A stretch of 64,000 nt of DNA, taken from an uncultured bacterium (GTDB taxonomy: Bacteria; Verrucomicrobiota; Lentisphaeria; Victivallales; UBA1829). Of this stretch, positions 52,892 to 61,800 are shown piece by piece (the first letter of the stretch is position 1; each line of letters begins with the position of its first letter). Position numbers and translations under genes: made by a program. The notes under the pieces are model-generated. The model was given only the letters and a program-made list of their open reading frames with translations. It was not told the DNA's origin and ran no database searches. Location: assembly GCA_900548385.1 (NCBI GenBank), contig URKJ01000012.1, positions 1 through 64,000 of the forward strand, in the 5' to 3' direction.

Positions 52892-53545
52892 ATGATCACG
52901 AAAAAGAATATCGTTCTTCTCGGCCCTCCGGGAGCGGGAAAAGGTACACTCTCTGAAATTCTTCTGAGAGATGAGAATCTTGCACATGTTTCCACGGGAG
53001 ACATTTTCCGCGCCGAGATCGGAAAAGGAAGCGAAATCGGAAAACTGGCGAAGAGTTATATTGACGCAGGAAAACTGGTTCCCGATGAAGTCGTTGCCGA
53101 TATGGTCGCCGGAAAACTGATCTCCGAAGAGTGCGCGAACGGATTTCTGCTTGATGGTTTTCCGCGCACGATCAAACAGGCGGAACTGCTGGAAGCCGCG
53201 CTTGCAAAAGCCGGAAAAAAACTGGATGCCGTTGTTCTGTTCGATGCTCCGGAAGAGCTGCTGATCCAGAGACTCACGGCCCGTCTTACCTGCCGTAAAT
53301 GCGGTGCAAGCTACAACAGAATCTTCTCCAGACCGAAACAGGAAGGCGTTTGCGATTCCTGCGGCGGAGAGCTCTACCAGCGTACCGACGACTCTTTGGA
53401 AACGGCGAAGAACCGTCTTTCCGTTTACAAGGAACAGACGTTCCCGCTGATCGAATACTATACCGGAAAATCCCTGCTTTCGAAAATAGATTCCTCGCTT
53501 CCCAAAGCCGAGGGATATGCCGCGCTCCGCGCGATTCTGAGCTGA
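52892..53545 (+). CDS. adk: Adenylate kinase
   Basis: Adenylate kinase balances AMP, ADP and ATP. The 217-aa protein has the P-loop GPPGAGKGT (residues about 10-18), the AMP-binding STGDIFRAEI segment, DGFPRT and the long LID domain. The LID carries four cysteines in two CxxC pairs (TCRKCGA and CDSCGGE), so it is a zinc-binding long-form enzyme. I chose the ATG at 52892, 7 bases after GAGGA; a GTG at 52886 is in frame. It heads the adk-map-infA operon, an order usually found after secY; secY is absent here. Confidence 0.96.
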   Translation: MITKKNIVLLGPPGAGKGTLSEILLRDENLAHVSTGDIFRAEIGKGSEIGKLAKSYIDAGKLVPDEVVADMVAGKLISEECANGFLLDGFPRTIKQAELLEAALAKAGKKLDAVVLFDAPEELLIQRLTARLTCRKCGASYNRIFSRPKQEGVCDSCGGELYQRTDDSLETAKNRLSVYKEQTFPLIEYYTGKSLLSKIDSSLPKAEGYAALRAILS

Positions 53546-53549
53546 TAAA

Positions 53550-54314
53550 ATGGGCAGAGATTACATCATTCATACGCCGGAGGAGATCGCGCATATCCGC
53601 GTTGCCGCGGCGATGGCGGGCAAGGCGCGCGATCGGATCGCGGAGTTCATCCGTCCGGGAATGAGTACCAAAGAGCTGGATATGGTCGCCGGAGAGGTCA
53701 TTGCCTCCATGGGCGGCCGGTGTGCGTTTCTGGGGTATCACGGATATCCCGGAAACATCTGTATTTCCGTGAATGATGAGGTCGTTCACGGAATCGGCGA
53801 TCCCAACCGCTTTATCCTGAAAGGCGATCTCGTCAGTATTGACATCGGTGTTGACTATGAGGGCGGGATCGGCGATACCGCACTTACTGTTTATGTGGGA
53901 GACGAACCGGTTCCGGCGGAAGACCGGAAGCTGATGGACGTGACCCGCGAAGCGTTGGAAGCCGGGATCAAGGCGGCGCTGCCGGGCAATTACATCCGTG
54001 ATATTTCCGCCGCGGTTCAGCAGGTTGCCAAAAAGAACGGTATTGCAGTTGTCCGTGATTTTGTCGGACACGGTTGCGGAGTCAAGCTGCACGAACCGCC
54101 GGAGGTTCCCAATTATGTGACTCCGATGCGCGGTCCGCGCCTGCAGCCGGGCATGGTCCTTGCGATTGAACCGATGTTCAATCTCGGCACTTATAAAGTC
54201 TATGTGGAACGCAATCAATGGACGGTCCGCACCCGCGACGGCAGAAAATCGGCTCATTTTGAGCATATGGTCCTTATCACAAATGAACAACCGGAGGTTT
54301 TAACCCGTGCCTAA
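53550..54314 (+). CDS. map: Methionine aminopeptidase type I
   Basis: Map removes the initiator methionine from new proteins. The 254-aa protein has the pita-bread fold with all five metal ligands in place: the two aspartates in VSIDIGVDYEGGIGDTALTV, the histidine in FVGHGCGVKLHEPP, and glutamates in LAIEPMFN and SAHFEHMVLI. It lacks an N-terminal extension. It starts four bases after the adk stop with only a weak ribosome site, so it probably depends on coupling with adk translation, and it overlaps infA by 8 bases. Confidence 0.96.
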   Translation: MGRDYIIHTPEEIAHIRVAAAMAGKARDRIAEFIRPGMSTKELDMVAGEVIASMGGRCAFLGYHGYPGNICISVNDEVVHGIGDPNRFILKGDLVSIDIGVDYEGGIGDTALTVYVGDEPVPAEDRKLMDVTREALEAGIKAALPGNYIRDISAAVQQVAKKNGIAVVRDFVGHGCGVKLHEPPEVPNYVTPMRGPRLQPGMVLAIEPMFNLGTYKVYVERNQWTVRTRDGRKSAHFEHMVLITNEQPEVLTRA

Positions 54315-54525
54315 AGATGACGTCATAAAAGTAGAGGGTGTAGTAAAGGAACTGCTCCCCAACACCATGTTTAAAGTGGAACTGTCGAACGGACATTGCG
54401 TTCTCGCCCACATCAGCGGCAAGATGCGTCTGAATTTCATCCGTATTCTTCCCGGTGACGCCGTGACGCTTGAAATGTCGCCTTACGATCTGACGAAGGG
54501 CAGAATCGTGTTCCGCCAGAAATAA
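54307..54525 (+). CDS. infA: Translation initiation factor IF-1
   Basis: IF-1 helps start-site selection on the 30S subunit. The 72-aa protein is one S1/OB domain with the family pattern throughout (KVEGVVKELLPNTMFKVELSNGHCVLAHISGKMRLNFIRILPGDAVTLEMSPYDLTKGRI), at the exact length typical of bacterial IF-1. The start is a GTG at 54307, inside the end of map, with GGAGG 9 bases upstream. It closes the adk operon; a tRNA gene with its own promoter follows. Confidence 0.97.
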   Translation: MPKDDVIKVEGVVKELLPNTMFKVELSNGHCVLAHISGKMRLNFIRILPGDAVTLEMSPYDLTKGRIVFRQK

Positions 54526-54573
54526 GCCGGATGGAAATACGCAGGAAAAAATAAAAATTTTTCAGATTTCCAT

Positions 54574-54601
54574 TTGACTTTTTCAAAGAATGATGTATCT
54601 T
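54574..54601 (+). promoter_or_regulatory. Promoter of the tRNA-Lys gene
   Basis: TTGACT (54574-54579) and TATCTT (54596-54601) are 16 bases apart, about 34 bases before the tRNA 5' end. Confidence 0.6.
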
Positions 54602-54635
54602 ATAGACATCTGCCAAAGATAAGATGAACTCGAGT

Positions 54636-54711
54636 GAGTCGGTAGCTCAGTCGGTAGAGCATCGCCCTTTTAAGGCGGTGGTCCCGGGTTCGAGCCCCGG
54701 CCGACTCACCA
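54636..54711 (+). tRNA. tRNA-Lys (TTT anticodon)
   Basis: A full cloverleaf can be drawn: 7-bp acceptor stem GAGTCGG/CCGACTC, D-arm GCTC/GAGC, anticodon stem TCGCC/GGCGG with loop CTTTTAA (anticodon TTT), a short variable loop, T-arm CCGGG/CCCGG with TTCGAGC loop, discriminator A and an encoded CCA end (54709-54711). TTT decodes lysine AAA/AAG. Confidence 0.96.
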
Positions 54712-54820
54712 TTTATTTCTCCAGTCTTATGAACCATGCCGGTTATCCGCTTTTGCAGACATGTTTTCATCCGTTCCGCAAATCCGCCGTTTGCCGGTCT
54801 TATTTCCGGAGTCAAATTCC

Positions 54821-55447
54821 ATGAGTGATATACAGCGTCTCGGAATCGCCCTGATCCTTTCCGGTCCCAGCGGATCGGGAAAGTCAAGCATTTGCAAGGA
54901 AGTGATGAAACGTCACCCCGATGTGACATTTTCGATCTCCTGCACCACACGCGCCCCGCGCGGTACGGAGCAGGACGGCGTGGATTACCATTTTCTTTCC
55001 CGTGATGAATTCAAGGCGAAGATCGAAGCGGATGAATTTATCGAATATGCCGAAGTTCACGGCAATTTCTACGGCACCCTGAAATCCGAGGTCGTGAACC
55101 GTGTGACGAAAGGGATTGACGTGATTCTTGACATTGATGTTCAGGGGGCCGCGAAAGTGCACGAGCTCTGCCGGACCGATGAAGTTTTCCGCGATTGTGC
55201 GGAATTTGTGTTTGTCACTCCACCCTCCCATGCCGAGCTGGAGCGGCGTCTGCGCGGCCGCGGGACCGATGCTGAAACGGTTATTTTAAAGCGTTTGGAG
55301 AATTCCAGACTTGAAATTTCCCGCTGGAGGGAGTATTCGTATCTCCTGATAAACGATGATTTCGGGAGCGCGGTGGAGAGATTCAACGCTCTGCTCCTCG
55401 CATTCAGAATGTCCACCAAACGATGGAAAGAGGATATCAATGTCTGA
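54821..55447 (+). CDS. gmk: Guanylate kinase
   Basis: Gmk phosphorylates GMP to GDP. The 208-aa protein has the P-loop SGPSGSGKSS (residues about 15-24), the GMP-binding segment SCTTRAPRGTEQDGVDYHFLSRDEF, IEYAEVHGNFYGTLKSEV and DVILDIDVQGA. This is normal length. The ATG at 54821 has GGAG 9 bases upstream; the frame opens earlier but overlaps the tRNA-gmk spacer without support. It overlaps coaC by 8 bases. Gmk beside a CoaBC-type gene is a common bacterial pairing, although rpoZ, often between them, is missing here. Confidence 0.96.
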   Translation: MSDIQRLGIALILSGPSGSGKSSICKEVMKRHPDVTFSISCTTRAPRGTEQDGVDYHFLSRDEFKAKIEADEFIEYAEVHGNFYGTLKSEVVNRVTKGIDVILDIDVQGAAKVHELCRTDEVFRDCAEFVFVTPPSHAELERRLRGRGTDAETVILKRLENSRLEISRWREYSYLLINDDFGSAVERFNALLLAFRMSTKRWKEDINV

Positions 55448-55985
55448 CCCTGATGCTGTTCTTCTCGGCGTGACCGGCGGAGTTGCCATTTATAAAGCCG
55501 CGGATCTCTGCTCCAAATTGTCCGCCGCCGGATACGATGTTCATGTGATGATGACCGATTCCGCGCGTCATCTGATCTCCGATAAACTGTTTTTCACGCT
55601 TTCCCGCAATCCGGTGATTTTTGATCTCTGGGATACTCCCACATGGAAGCCGGGTCATATTGAGATTTCCGAACTGGCGTCCCTGATGGTGATTGCACCC
55701 TGTACGGCGAATTTCCTGGGAAAATACGCCAACGGGATCGCCGATGATGCACTCACCACGTCCGCAATCGCGTATCAGGGAGCCGTTCTCCTGGCACCCG
55801 CGATGAATACACGCATGTGGCAGAATCCGGCGGTTCAGCGCAACTGCGCGACGCTGCGTGCACAAGGCGTCCATTTTGTCGGTCCCGGCAAGGGACGTCT
55901 TGCCTGCGGAGACAATGGCGAGGGCCGGATGGCGGAAGTCTCCGAAATTCTGGAAGCGATCGAATCCATCCGCAAAAACGCCTGA
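55440..55985 (+). CDS. coaC: Phosphopantothenoylcysteine decarboxylase (CoaC domain only)
   Basis: CoaC, an FMN flavoprotein, decarboxylates phosphopantothenoylcysteine in coenzyme A synthesis. The 181-aa protein has the flavoprotein start LLGVTGGVAIYKAADLCSKL, the catalytic histidine in KPGHIEISELAS, VIAPCTANFLGKYANGIADDALTT, the PAMNTRMW motif and the cysteine-bearing GRLACGDNGEGRMAE. In most bacteria CoaC is fused to CoaB in one protein of about 400 aa; here the frame stops right after the CoaC domain. The CoaB ligase must be encoded elsewhere. It starts within the gmk end, with AGAGGA upstream. Confidence 0.92.
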   Translation: MSDPDAVLLGVTGGVAIYKAADLCSKLSAAGYDVHVMMTDSARHLISDKLFFTLSRNPVIFDLWDTPTWKPGHIEISELASLMVIAPCTANFLGKYANGIADDALTTSAIAYQGAVLLAPAMNTRMWQNPAVQRNCATLRAQGVHFVGPGKGRLACGDNGEGRMAEVSEILEAIESIRKNA

Positions 55986-55996
55986 CGGGGTTTGCA

Positions 55997-56806
55997 ATGT
56001 CCGCTTCGACCGTTCATCTGAATGCTCCGGAAATTCATCTGGGGGCGGTTTCCAAGACCCGGCTGACGGCGTTCTGGAATCATTTGACGCTGGGTGGATA
56101 CTACTGGCGGCTTTATCATCACACCGCCTGCGGAGCGGGAGTATTCCTTGATGGACAGAGGATTGAGCTGACGCCGGATAAGCTCTATCTGCTTCCGCCG
56201 AATTGCAATCTGAGAACATGGTCCGGCGGTGCGCCGGAGCAGCTCTATATTCATTTTGAAGTGGAAAATATTTCCGGCAGCCGCGCTCATCTGGTGAATG
56301 CGATCGACCTTGAGGGATCGGGGTGTGTCGCGGTGATTCTGAAAGAGCTGCACGATTGTTTTGCCGCGGAGAATTGCCCGCCGGCGCGGCGCAAACTGCT
56401 TGGCCTATCCCTTGTCACAGCATCAATAGCGAAACTTCCGCCGGAAGCGTTTTCCGAGATCGACTGCGACCGCCGCATTATCGACGCCTGTGACTATATC
56501 CGTTCGAATATCGACAAAGAGATCAATCTTGCGACTCTTTCCCGGATTGCGGGACTTTCGGAAAATGTATTCCTGCGGGATTTCAAGTCCCAGACGGGCA
56601 GTACTCCGTATCAGTATCTTCTGCATGTCCGGTATACGCAGGCGGCGCGTCTGCTTCAGTTCGGAAACTGTACGATCGACGAGATTTGTTATTCAATCGG
56701 CGTCAACGACCGCTTTCATTTTTCCCGCACATTCAAGCGGATGTACGGCGTTCCGCCTGCGCAGTACCGCAAACATCTTCAGGAACACTCCGTATTTACG
56801 GAGTGA
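55997..56806 (+). CDS. AraC family transcriptional regulator
   Basis: A 269-aa AraC-type regulator with an N-terminal cupin-like sensor (about residues 15-95, RIELTPDKLYLLPPNCNLRTW). The C-terminal two helix-turn-helix motifs are INLATLSRIAGLSENVFLRDFK and CTIDEICYSIGVNDRFHFSRTFKRMYGVPPAQYRKH. It starts 11 bases after coaC, with GGGG before the ATG, and may be partly cotranscribed with gmk-coaC, although a regulatory link is unlikely. A perfect 8-bp hairpin (56786-56793 with 56798-56805) covers its last codons and may end transcription. Targets are unknown; the pseudopilin/GH2 locus downstream has its own regulator. Confidence 0.92.
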   Translation: MSASTVHLNAPEIHLGAVSKTRLTAFWNHLTLGGYYWRLYHHTACGAGVFLDGQRIELTPDKLYLLPPNCNLRTWSGGAPEQLYIHFEVENISGSRAHLVNAIDLEGSGCVAVILKELHDCFAAENCPPARRKLLGLSLVTASIAKLPPEAFSEIDCDRRIIDACDYIRSNIDKEINLATLSRIAGLSENVFLRDFKSQTGSTPYQYLLHVRYTQAARLLQFGNCTIDEICYSIGVNDRFHFSRTFKRMYGVPPAQYRKHLQEHSVFTE

Positions 56807-57028
56807 TTCCGGTATGATTTACGGGCACATAAAGAGGCTATTTCAAAAGTTTTTAATTTCAATATATTCAGGGATAAATCCTTATTCTGAAGGATGGGCG
56901 TGTTCAGGCAAGAGCCTCCGTGGATATTCTGACGGCGGGGACCTTCAGGGAGCCTTCGGTTTGTTTCGGGAAACGTGCGGGATTTTGCCTCCGGACTCTC
57001 TTTTTTCTCTTTTTTTTCAAAAGGCCTA

Positions 57029-57057
57029 TTGACAAAATTCGCAGAATGTTGTATAAT
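57029..57057 (+). promoter_or_regulatory. Consensus sigma-70 promoter of the GntR/pseudopilin/GH2 operon
   Basis: TTGACA (57029-57034), a 17-base spacer and TATAAT (57052-57057): both hexamers and the spacing are exact consensus. The rest of the 56807-57028 gap has a pyrimidine-rich tract just upstream (56998-57018) and no gene that I can support. Confidence 0.9.
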
Positions 57058-57105
57058 ATAAATAAATGACACAGTAACTCTACTAATATCAACTTCGGAC
57101 GGAAA

Positions 57106-58137
57106 ATGGCGGATACGGCGGTTTCAGAATACATGAAAATACGGCGTTATGTGGTCAATCTGATTTACAAAGCGCGCGGAAAATCAATTCAGGTCCCGAC
57201 GATTTTGGAACTGGCGAAACAGTTTGGCGTAAGTCATGCGACGGTGAGCAAGGCGATGAAGGAGCTTACGACAGAGGGCTTTATCATCGGCCGGCGCGGT
57301 ATCGGATCGTTCACGAATCCGCGTCTGAGTGCTGCCGGCGGTATCCGGGAGCTGCCGGTGATCGGGATTCTGATGGAGGACGGCATGGGGGTGCATTTCG
57401 ACAAATACCTGGCACCCATTCTCGGGCAGATGCTTCAGCAGTTGGTCTGCCTGCCGGCGACGGTTCATCTCCTGACTCTGGGGAGCCTTGACCCTGAAGT
57501 TATGCACCGTGAGATTGTCAACGAGCAGCTCGACGGGCTCCTGTGGAATTGTCCCGAGGAAAGAGGCGTTGAGGTTGCCCGGCGGCTGCGGAGGGACGGG
57601 CTCCCTGTTGTTCTTCTCGGGAAGAAAGCCGAGGGGCTCTCCTCCGCCATGTTCGATTTTGAAGGATGGGGGATGGAGTGCGGAAAACAACTGCTGAAAG
57701 AGGGGCGGCGGAACGTCGTATTCCTGCCGGATGTGTTTCCGTGGAACCGTTCTTTCGGCGGAATTCGCGGAGTATACCGGGAAGCGGGCATTTCCCTCAA
57801 TGAGAATTTGTTTCTGAAGGACAGCTTCTCCTGTCTGGAGGAGTTGAAGCGGGTGATTGCGTACGGAGTTCCTGTCGATGCGGTCTGCAATACGCTTTTT
57901 TCGGAAAACGAGGTGAATGACGTTTTGCTGGCGGCGGATCCGGGGATCGTCTCCCGGTGCTGTCTGGTTCAAAGCTCCCTTGCGGCGGCACCGCACCCGG
58001 GCTTTCACCGGATCATCTATGGACTGCCGTTCGAGGAACTGATCGGAGAAGGAGTGGCTTTGATGAGGCTGGCTCTGGAGAAAAAAGATTCTCCCGGAGA
58101 GTGCCGGAAGGTCAGGCTGCCGATGATAATAAAATAA
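57106..58137 (+). CDS. GntR-type winged-helix regulator with LacI-like sensor domain
   Basis: A 343-aa regulator of the AraR-like build. Residues about 8-70 are a GntR winged helix (MKIRRYVVNLIYKARG, then TILELAKQFGVSHATVSKAMKELTTEGFI). From about residue 83 a LacI-type periplasmic-binding domain follows (LPVIGILMEDGMGVHFDKYLAPIL, VNEQLDGLLWNC). Such hybrids respond to sugars, for example arabinose in Bacillus AraR; the ligand here is unknown. GGAAA precedes the ATG. The pseudopilin starts 15 bases after its stop and the GH2 gene 12 bases further on, so this regulator leads its own target operon and probably controls it. Confidence 0.9.
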   Translation: MADTAVSEYMKIRRYVVNLIYKARGKSIQVPTILELAKQFGVSHATVSKAMKELTTEGFIIGRRGIGSFTNPRLSAAGGIRELPVIGILMEDGMGVHFDKYLAPILGQMLQQLVCLPATVHLLTLGSLDPEVMHREIVNEQLDGLLWNCPEERGVEVARRLRRDGLPVVLLGKKAEGLSSAMFDFEGWGMECGKQLLKEGRRNVVFLPDVFPWNRSFGGIRGVYREAGISLNENLFLKDSFSCLEELKRVIAYGVPVDAVCNTLFSENEVNDVLLAADPGIVSRCCLVQSSLAAAPHPGFHRIIYGLPFEELIGEGVALMRLALEKKDSPGECRKVRLPMIIK

Positions 58138-58152
58138 CGGGAGGTGTTTTTT

Positions 58153-58887
58153 ATGAAAGGAAAAGTGAAAAAATTTACGCTTCTAGAACTTTTAATTGCA
58201 ATTTCTGTAATTGCCATTCTTGCAGGACTTTTGCTTCCGGCATTGAACAAGGCCCGGGAGAGGGCGTACCAGGTCAAGTGCATGGGAACGATGAAGACGA
58301 TGATTTTCGCCGCACTGCAGTATGCCGATGACAGCGGCGGCAGGATGCTGCCGAGACAGACGACCTCCGATTTCATGGGATCGACCTGGGCCAGGAATGA
58401 ACATTTTCTGGAATTCGCGGGAATCAAATTCAGCAAGAACTATCCGATGTATTGGTATAAGCCGTTCATGTGTCCGACGGTGGATTTGACAAAGAAAGGC
58501 TGGAACCGGGAGGACATCGGAATGGCAACCAGTATTTACGGTATGCAGGATAAGATGGATCCTCTGACTCTGGAAGAGAGCCGGGAAACCGGAGTAATGC
58601 TGAATCAGGTGTTTGCCCCTTCATCTAAAATCTTTTTTCAGGAGTCAACCTATGGAGGACATCCGGTTGTTGGCAGCGGAACAAATCGCTCCTGGACATT
58701 GACTTATGGAGAAAATTTTGGTCAGGAGGGGCTGTCGGCGGGACAGAACTGGATCACATACCGCCACAATGGCCAATCCGCATCGAACAACGCTTATTAC
58801 GACGGTCATGTGGAGTGTAATGGCTATGCGTCCATGACTGATTCTTCTTCCCGCAGAAACAAACGGCTTTATTATAAGTATAAATGA
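58153..58887 (+). CDS. PulG-like pseudopilin
   Basis: A 244-aa protein with a prepilin leader: MKGKVKK, then FTLLELLIAISVIAILAGLLLPAL, with glutamate at +5. The globular domain has CMGTMKTM after the helix and a C-terminal variant of the H-X9-DG motif, RHNGQSASNNAYYDGHV, with eleven residues between H and DG. The ATG at 58153 has GGGAGG 8-10 bases upstream; an in-frame GTG at 58144 lies within that site. It is followed after 12 bases by the 1230-aa GH2 gene, with AAAGGAG between, so they are one transcript. Confidence 0.92.
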   Translation: MKGKVKKFTLLELLIAISVIAILAGLLLPALNKARERAYQVKCMGTMKTMIFAALQYADDSGGRMLPRQTTSDFMGSTWARNEHFLEFAGIKFSKNYPMYWYKPFMCPTVDLTKKGWNREDIGMATSIYGMQDKMDPLTLEESRETGVMLNQVFAPSSKIFFQESTYGGHPVVGSGTNRSWTLTYGENFGQEGLSAGQNWITYRHNGQSASNNAYYDGHVECNGYASMTDSSSRRNKRLYYKYK

Positions 58888-58899
58888 AAGGAGCATTTC

Positions 58900-61800
58900 A
58901 TGAAAGTTAAATGGATCTTTTGTGTCCTGACCGCTGCGCTGTTTTTATGCGCCGCGGAAAAACCGGAAGATTTTCAGCCGGATTTCAAGACCTGGGACAT
59001 CTATCTGCCGCACCTGAACCGGACCTATCTTTCCGGCTGGTGGAAGTTGAAAAAAGTCTCGTCGGATCGCAGAAACGATCCCCTCGACGAAGGTACGAAG
59101 CGGAAGTTTCATCTCCCCGAAACGGATGACTCCGGCTGGGGGAAAGATCTTGTCCCGAACAATCTTCATGCACCGTTTTTGAGTCCGAATGCCACACGGG
59201 AGGAAAGAACTTGGGGCGGAGTCGCGTGGTTCCGGAAAGAATTTACCGCCCCCGAATTGAAGAAAGGGGAACGCGCGATCCTGCATTTCAATGAAGTGCT
59301 CGGCATATTCAAAGTCTGGGTGAACGGAACGCTTGTCGGCGAACAGGATTTCACCATGCCGACAAAATATTCGGATTACAAAGGTCCCGGAGACCAGTAT
59401 GATTATGATGTAACGGAACAGCTGCGTCCGGGTGCGAAAAATACGATTGCCGTGCGGTTGTTCCATACCGGGGAACCTGTGATGTGGAAAATCTGGGCGC
59501 CTTACTGCGGAATTCTGGGAACGGTGTATCTTGATGTAAAGCCCCCCGCATGGAGCGACCGGATTCTTGTCACGCCCGAAAAGAATCTCCGGGACGTTTC
59601 GTTCGAGTGTCTGCTCTCCGGTTCGGAGAACACGGAGGACACTGATTCCTGGAACGCGGAGATTTTTGAATGGAATAGCGGAAAGCGCGTGGCTTCGGCG
59701 GTGTTCGGGAAGGCTTATGCAGGGGATGGCGGACGTTATGTCGCGGGGAAGGCCTCCATTGAAGATGCGAAACTCTGGTCGCCGGAATCGCCGTTCCTTT
59801 ACGGAGTGAAACTCCGGAACCGGAAGGGGGAAGTGACCGGCGTTCAGCGGTTCGGAATGCGCACTTTCGGCGTGAAAGACGGCAATTTCGTGCTGAACGG
59901 AAAACCCGTCATGCTTCGCGGAATCTGCCAGGGGAACGAATATCCGCGGAACAGTCACGGCTATTCGTTTGCCATGACGACGAACGAGGGTGACGCCCTG
60001 CGCCGGTATTGGCAGGCATACAGGGATTCGAACGTCAATCACATCCGCATTCACAGCTGCGAACATTCGCCGAATACATACGACATCATGGACGAGCTCG
60101 GCTTCATTCTGACCGATGAACTCACCTATCCGACGGTCCACCTGAAAAACGCGGTTCTGGCGGAACTGATCGATACGAAAAGTTTTGACAGCGCCAGCGA
60201 CAAGACCGGAAAGCTGCTTCCGCAGTTTATCGGAAAGATCACCCGCCGGATTCACCGCAACTATTCGCATCCCTCCATCTGCACATACAGTTTCGGCAAC
60301 GAACTTCGCGATTATTCCGGACGCGCCGCAACGATGCTGAACAACCTTTACGATCTGTACCACCGGATCGACCGGCAGGGACGTCCGGTTACTTCCTCGT
60401 CCGGCAGATTCTGGAAGGACGGCAGCAATGTCGAAGAGCTCTGCAAAACGGAAAAAATGGATTATGCCGATACCCATGACTACACCGGGAGCATCAACAA
60501 TATGCCTTTGGCATACTGCCAGCCGGTGGCGGAACATTTTGTTTCGCTGCTCAAAAAACACTTTCCCGGCGGAAAGGTGCCGATCGTGAACGGAGAGACT
60601 GTTTATTTCGCCCAGCATTATTATGCCGGCATCACAGATGGAATCTGGCCGGAGGAAAGCGATAATTCTCCGAATTGGAAAAAGGCGCTGTTTGCACTCA
60701 ACGACTGGCATGCCAAAGAGCGCGGAACCGCTTTCCTCGCTCTCTACTGGATACGAAACTGGGGAATGAAAAATTACAAATTCCATCGTGATCTCGGCCG
60801 CGGAATTTACACGGACCGGATTCTGGAAGTCCAGCGGAAACTCTGGCCGGATATGGACGGTTTCGAGGCGCTTTCCGGTCCGTTCTTCCGGATGCCGAAA
60901 TCGGCGTATCCGTTTGACCGCCTGAAGTTTGAACCGAATGAAGCGTATTCCTACCTGCGCCGTGTTTGTGCGCCGCAGATCGTGATCCTTGATTATGTCG
61001 CGCCCAACCGGTTTACGGGAGAAACGGTTTCGACAAATGCGTATCTGATTAACAATTCGGAACGCGATGTGGAAAATGCCGTTCTTGAAATCGGTTTTGA
61101 ACGGAACGGAAAGTCCGTCGGCGGAACGCTGGCAAAAAAGATCGGCACGGTAAAAAGCAATGAGAAGAAAATCATCCCTGTTGAATTCAAACTTCCCGGA
61201 CGGGACGGGGCGTACCGGCTGGTGTACCGTTTCCTGTCCGGCGGAAAAGAGCTGAACCGCAGGGACGGCGATCTGAATCTCCGGAGCCGCGCGGAACTCT
61301 TTGCTCCGTTGAAGACTGCGAAGAGGATTGCGCTTTACGATGCTTCCGCCGTTTTCGGCGGTCTCAAACCTTACAGTTCGACGAAAGTGCTGAAGGCGTT
61401 CGGTGTGCCGTTCGTTCCCGTGGAGGATTTCAAAGAACTGAGGAAATATGATGTCCTGGTGATCGGCAACGGCTCCGTGGACGGGAAAGTGGCGGATGGC
61501 GCGGACGGAATCAGGGCATTCGTTGAAAACGGCGGGCGTCTGCTCGTTTTCGATCAGACCGTTTCCGGTCGGATTCCGTTCCTGCCGGAACTGGAATACT
61601 CGCTTGCGGGACCGGGGCAGTTCTCCGAGATTCTTCAGTTCGACCATCCCGTATTGAAGGGAATGACGCAGAAGGAGTTCTTCTGCTGGAATCAGAAAGA
61701 CTGGTCCGTGTACCGGGCTTACATCCGTCCTGTTTCGGAAGCTGCGCTGACGGTCGGCGGCAATTCCGGATCGTGGGGTGCCGACGCATTCGGCATGGTG

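Noticed and set aside
56807..57028. A gene or RNA between the AraC and GntR genes
   Set aside because: No frame with a ribosome site and no consistent long-range pairing was found; only a small hairpin at the AraC stop and a pyrimidine tract are visible.
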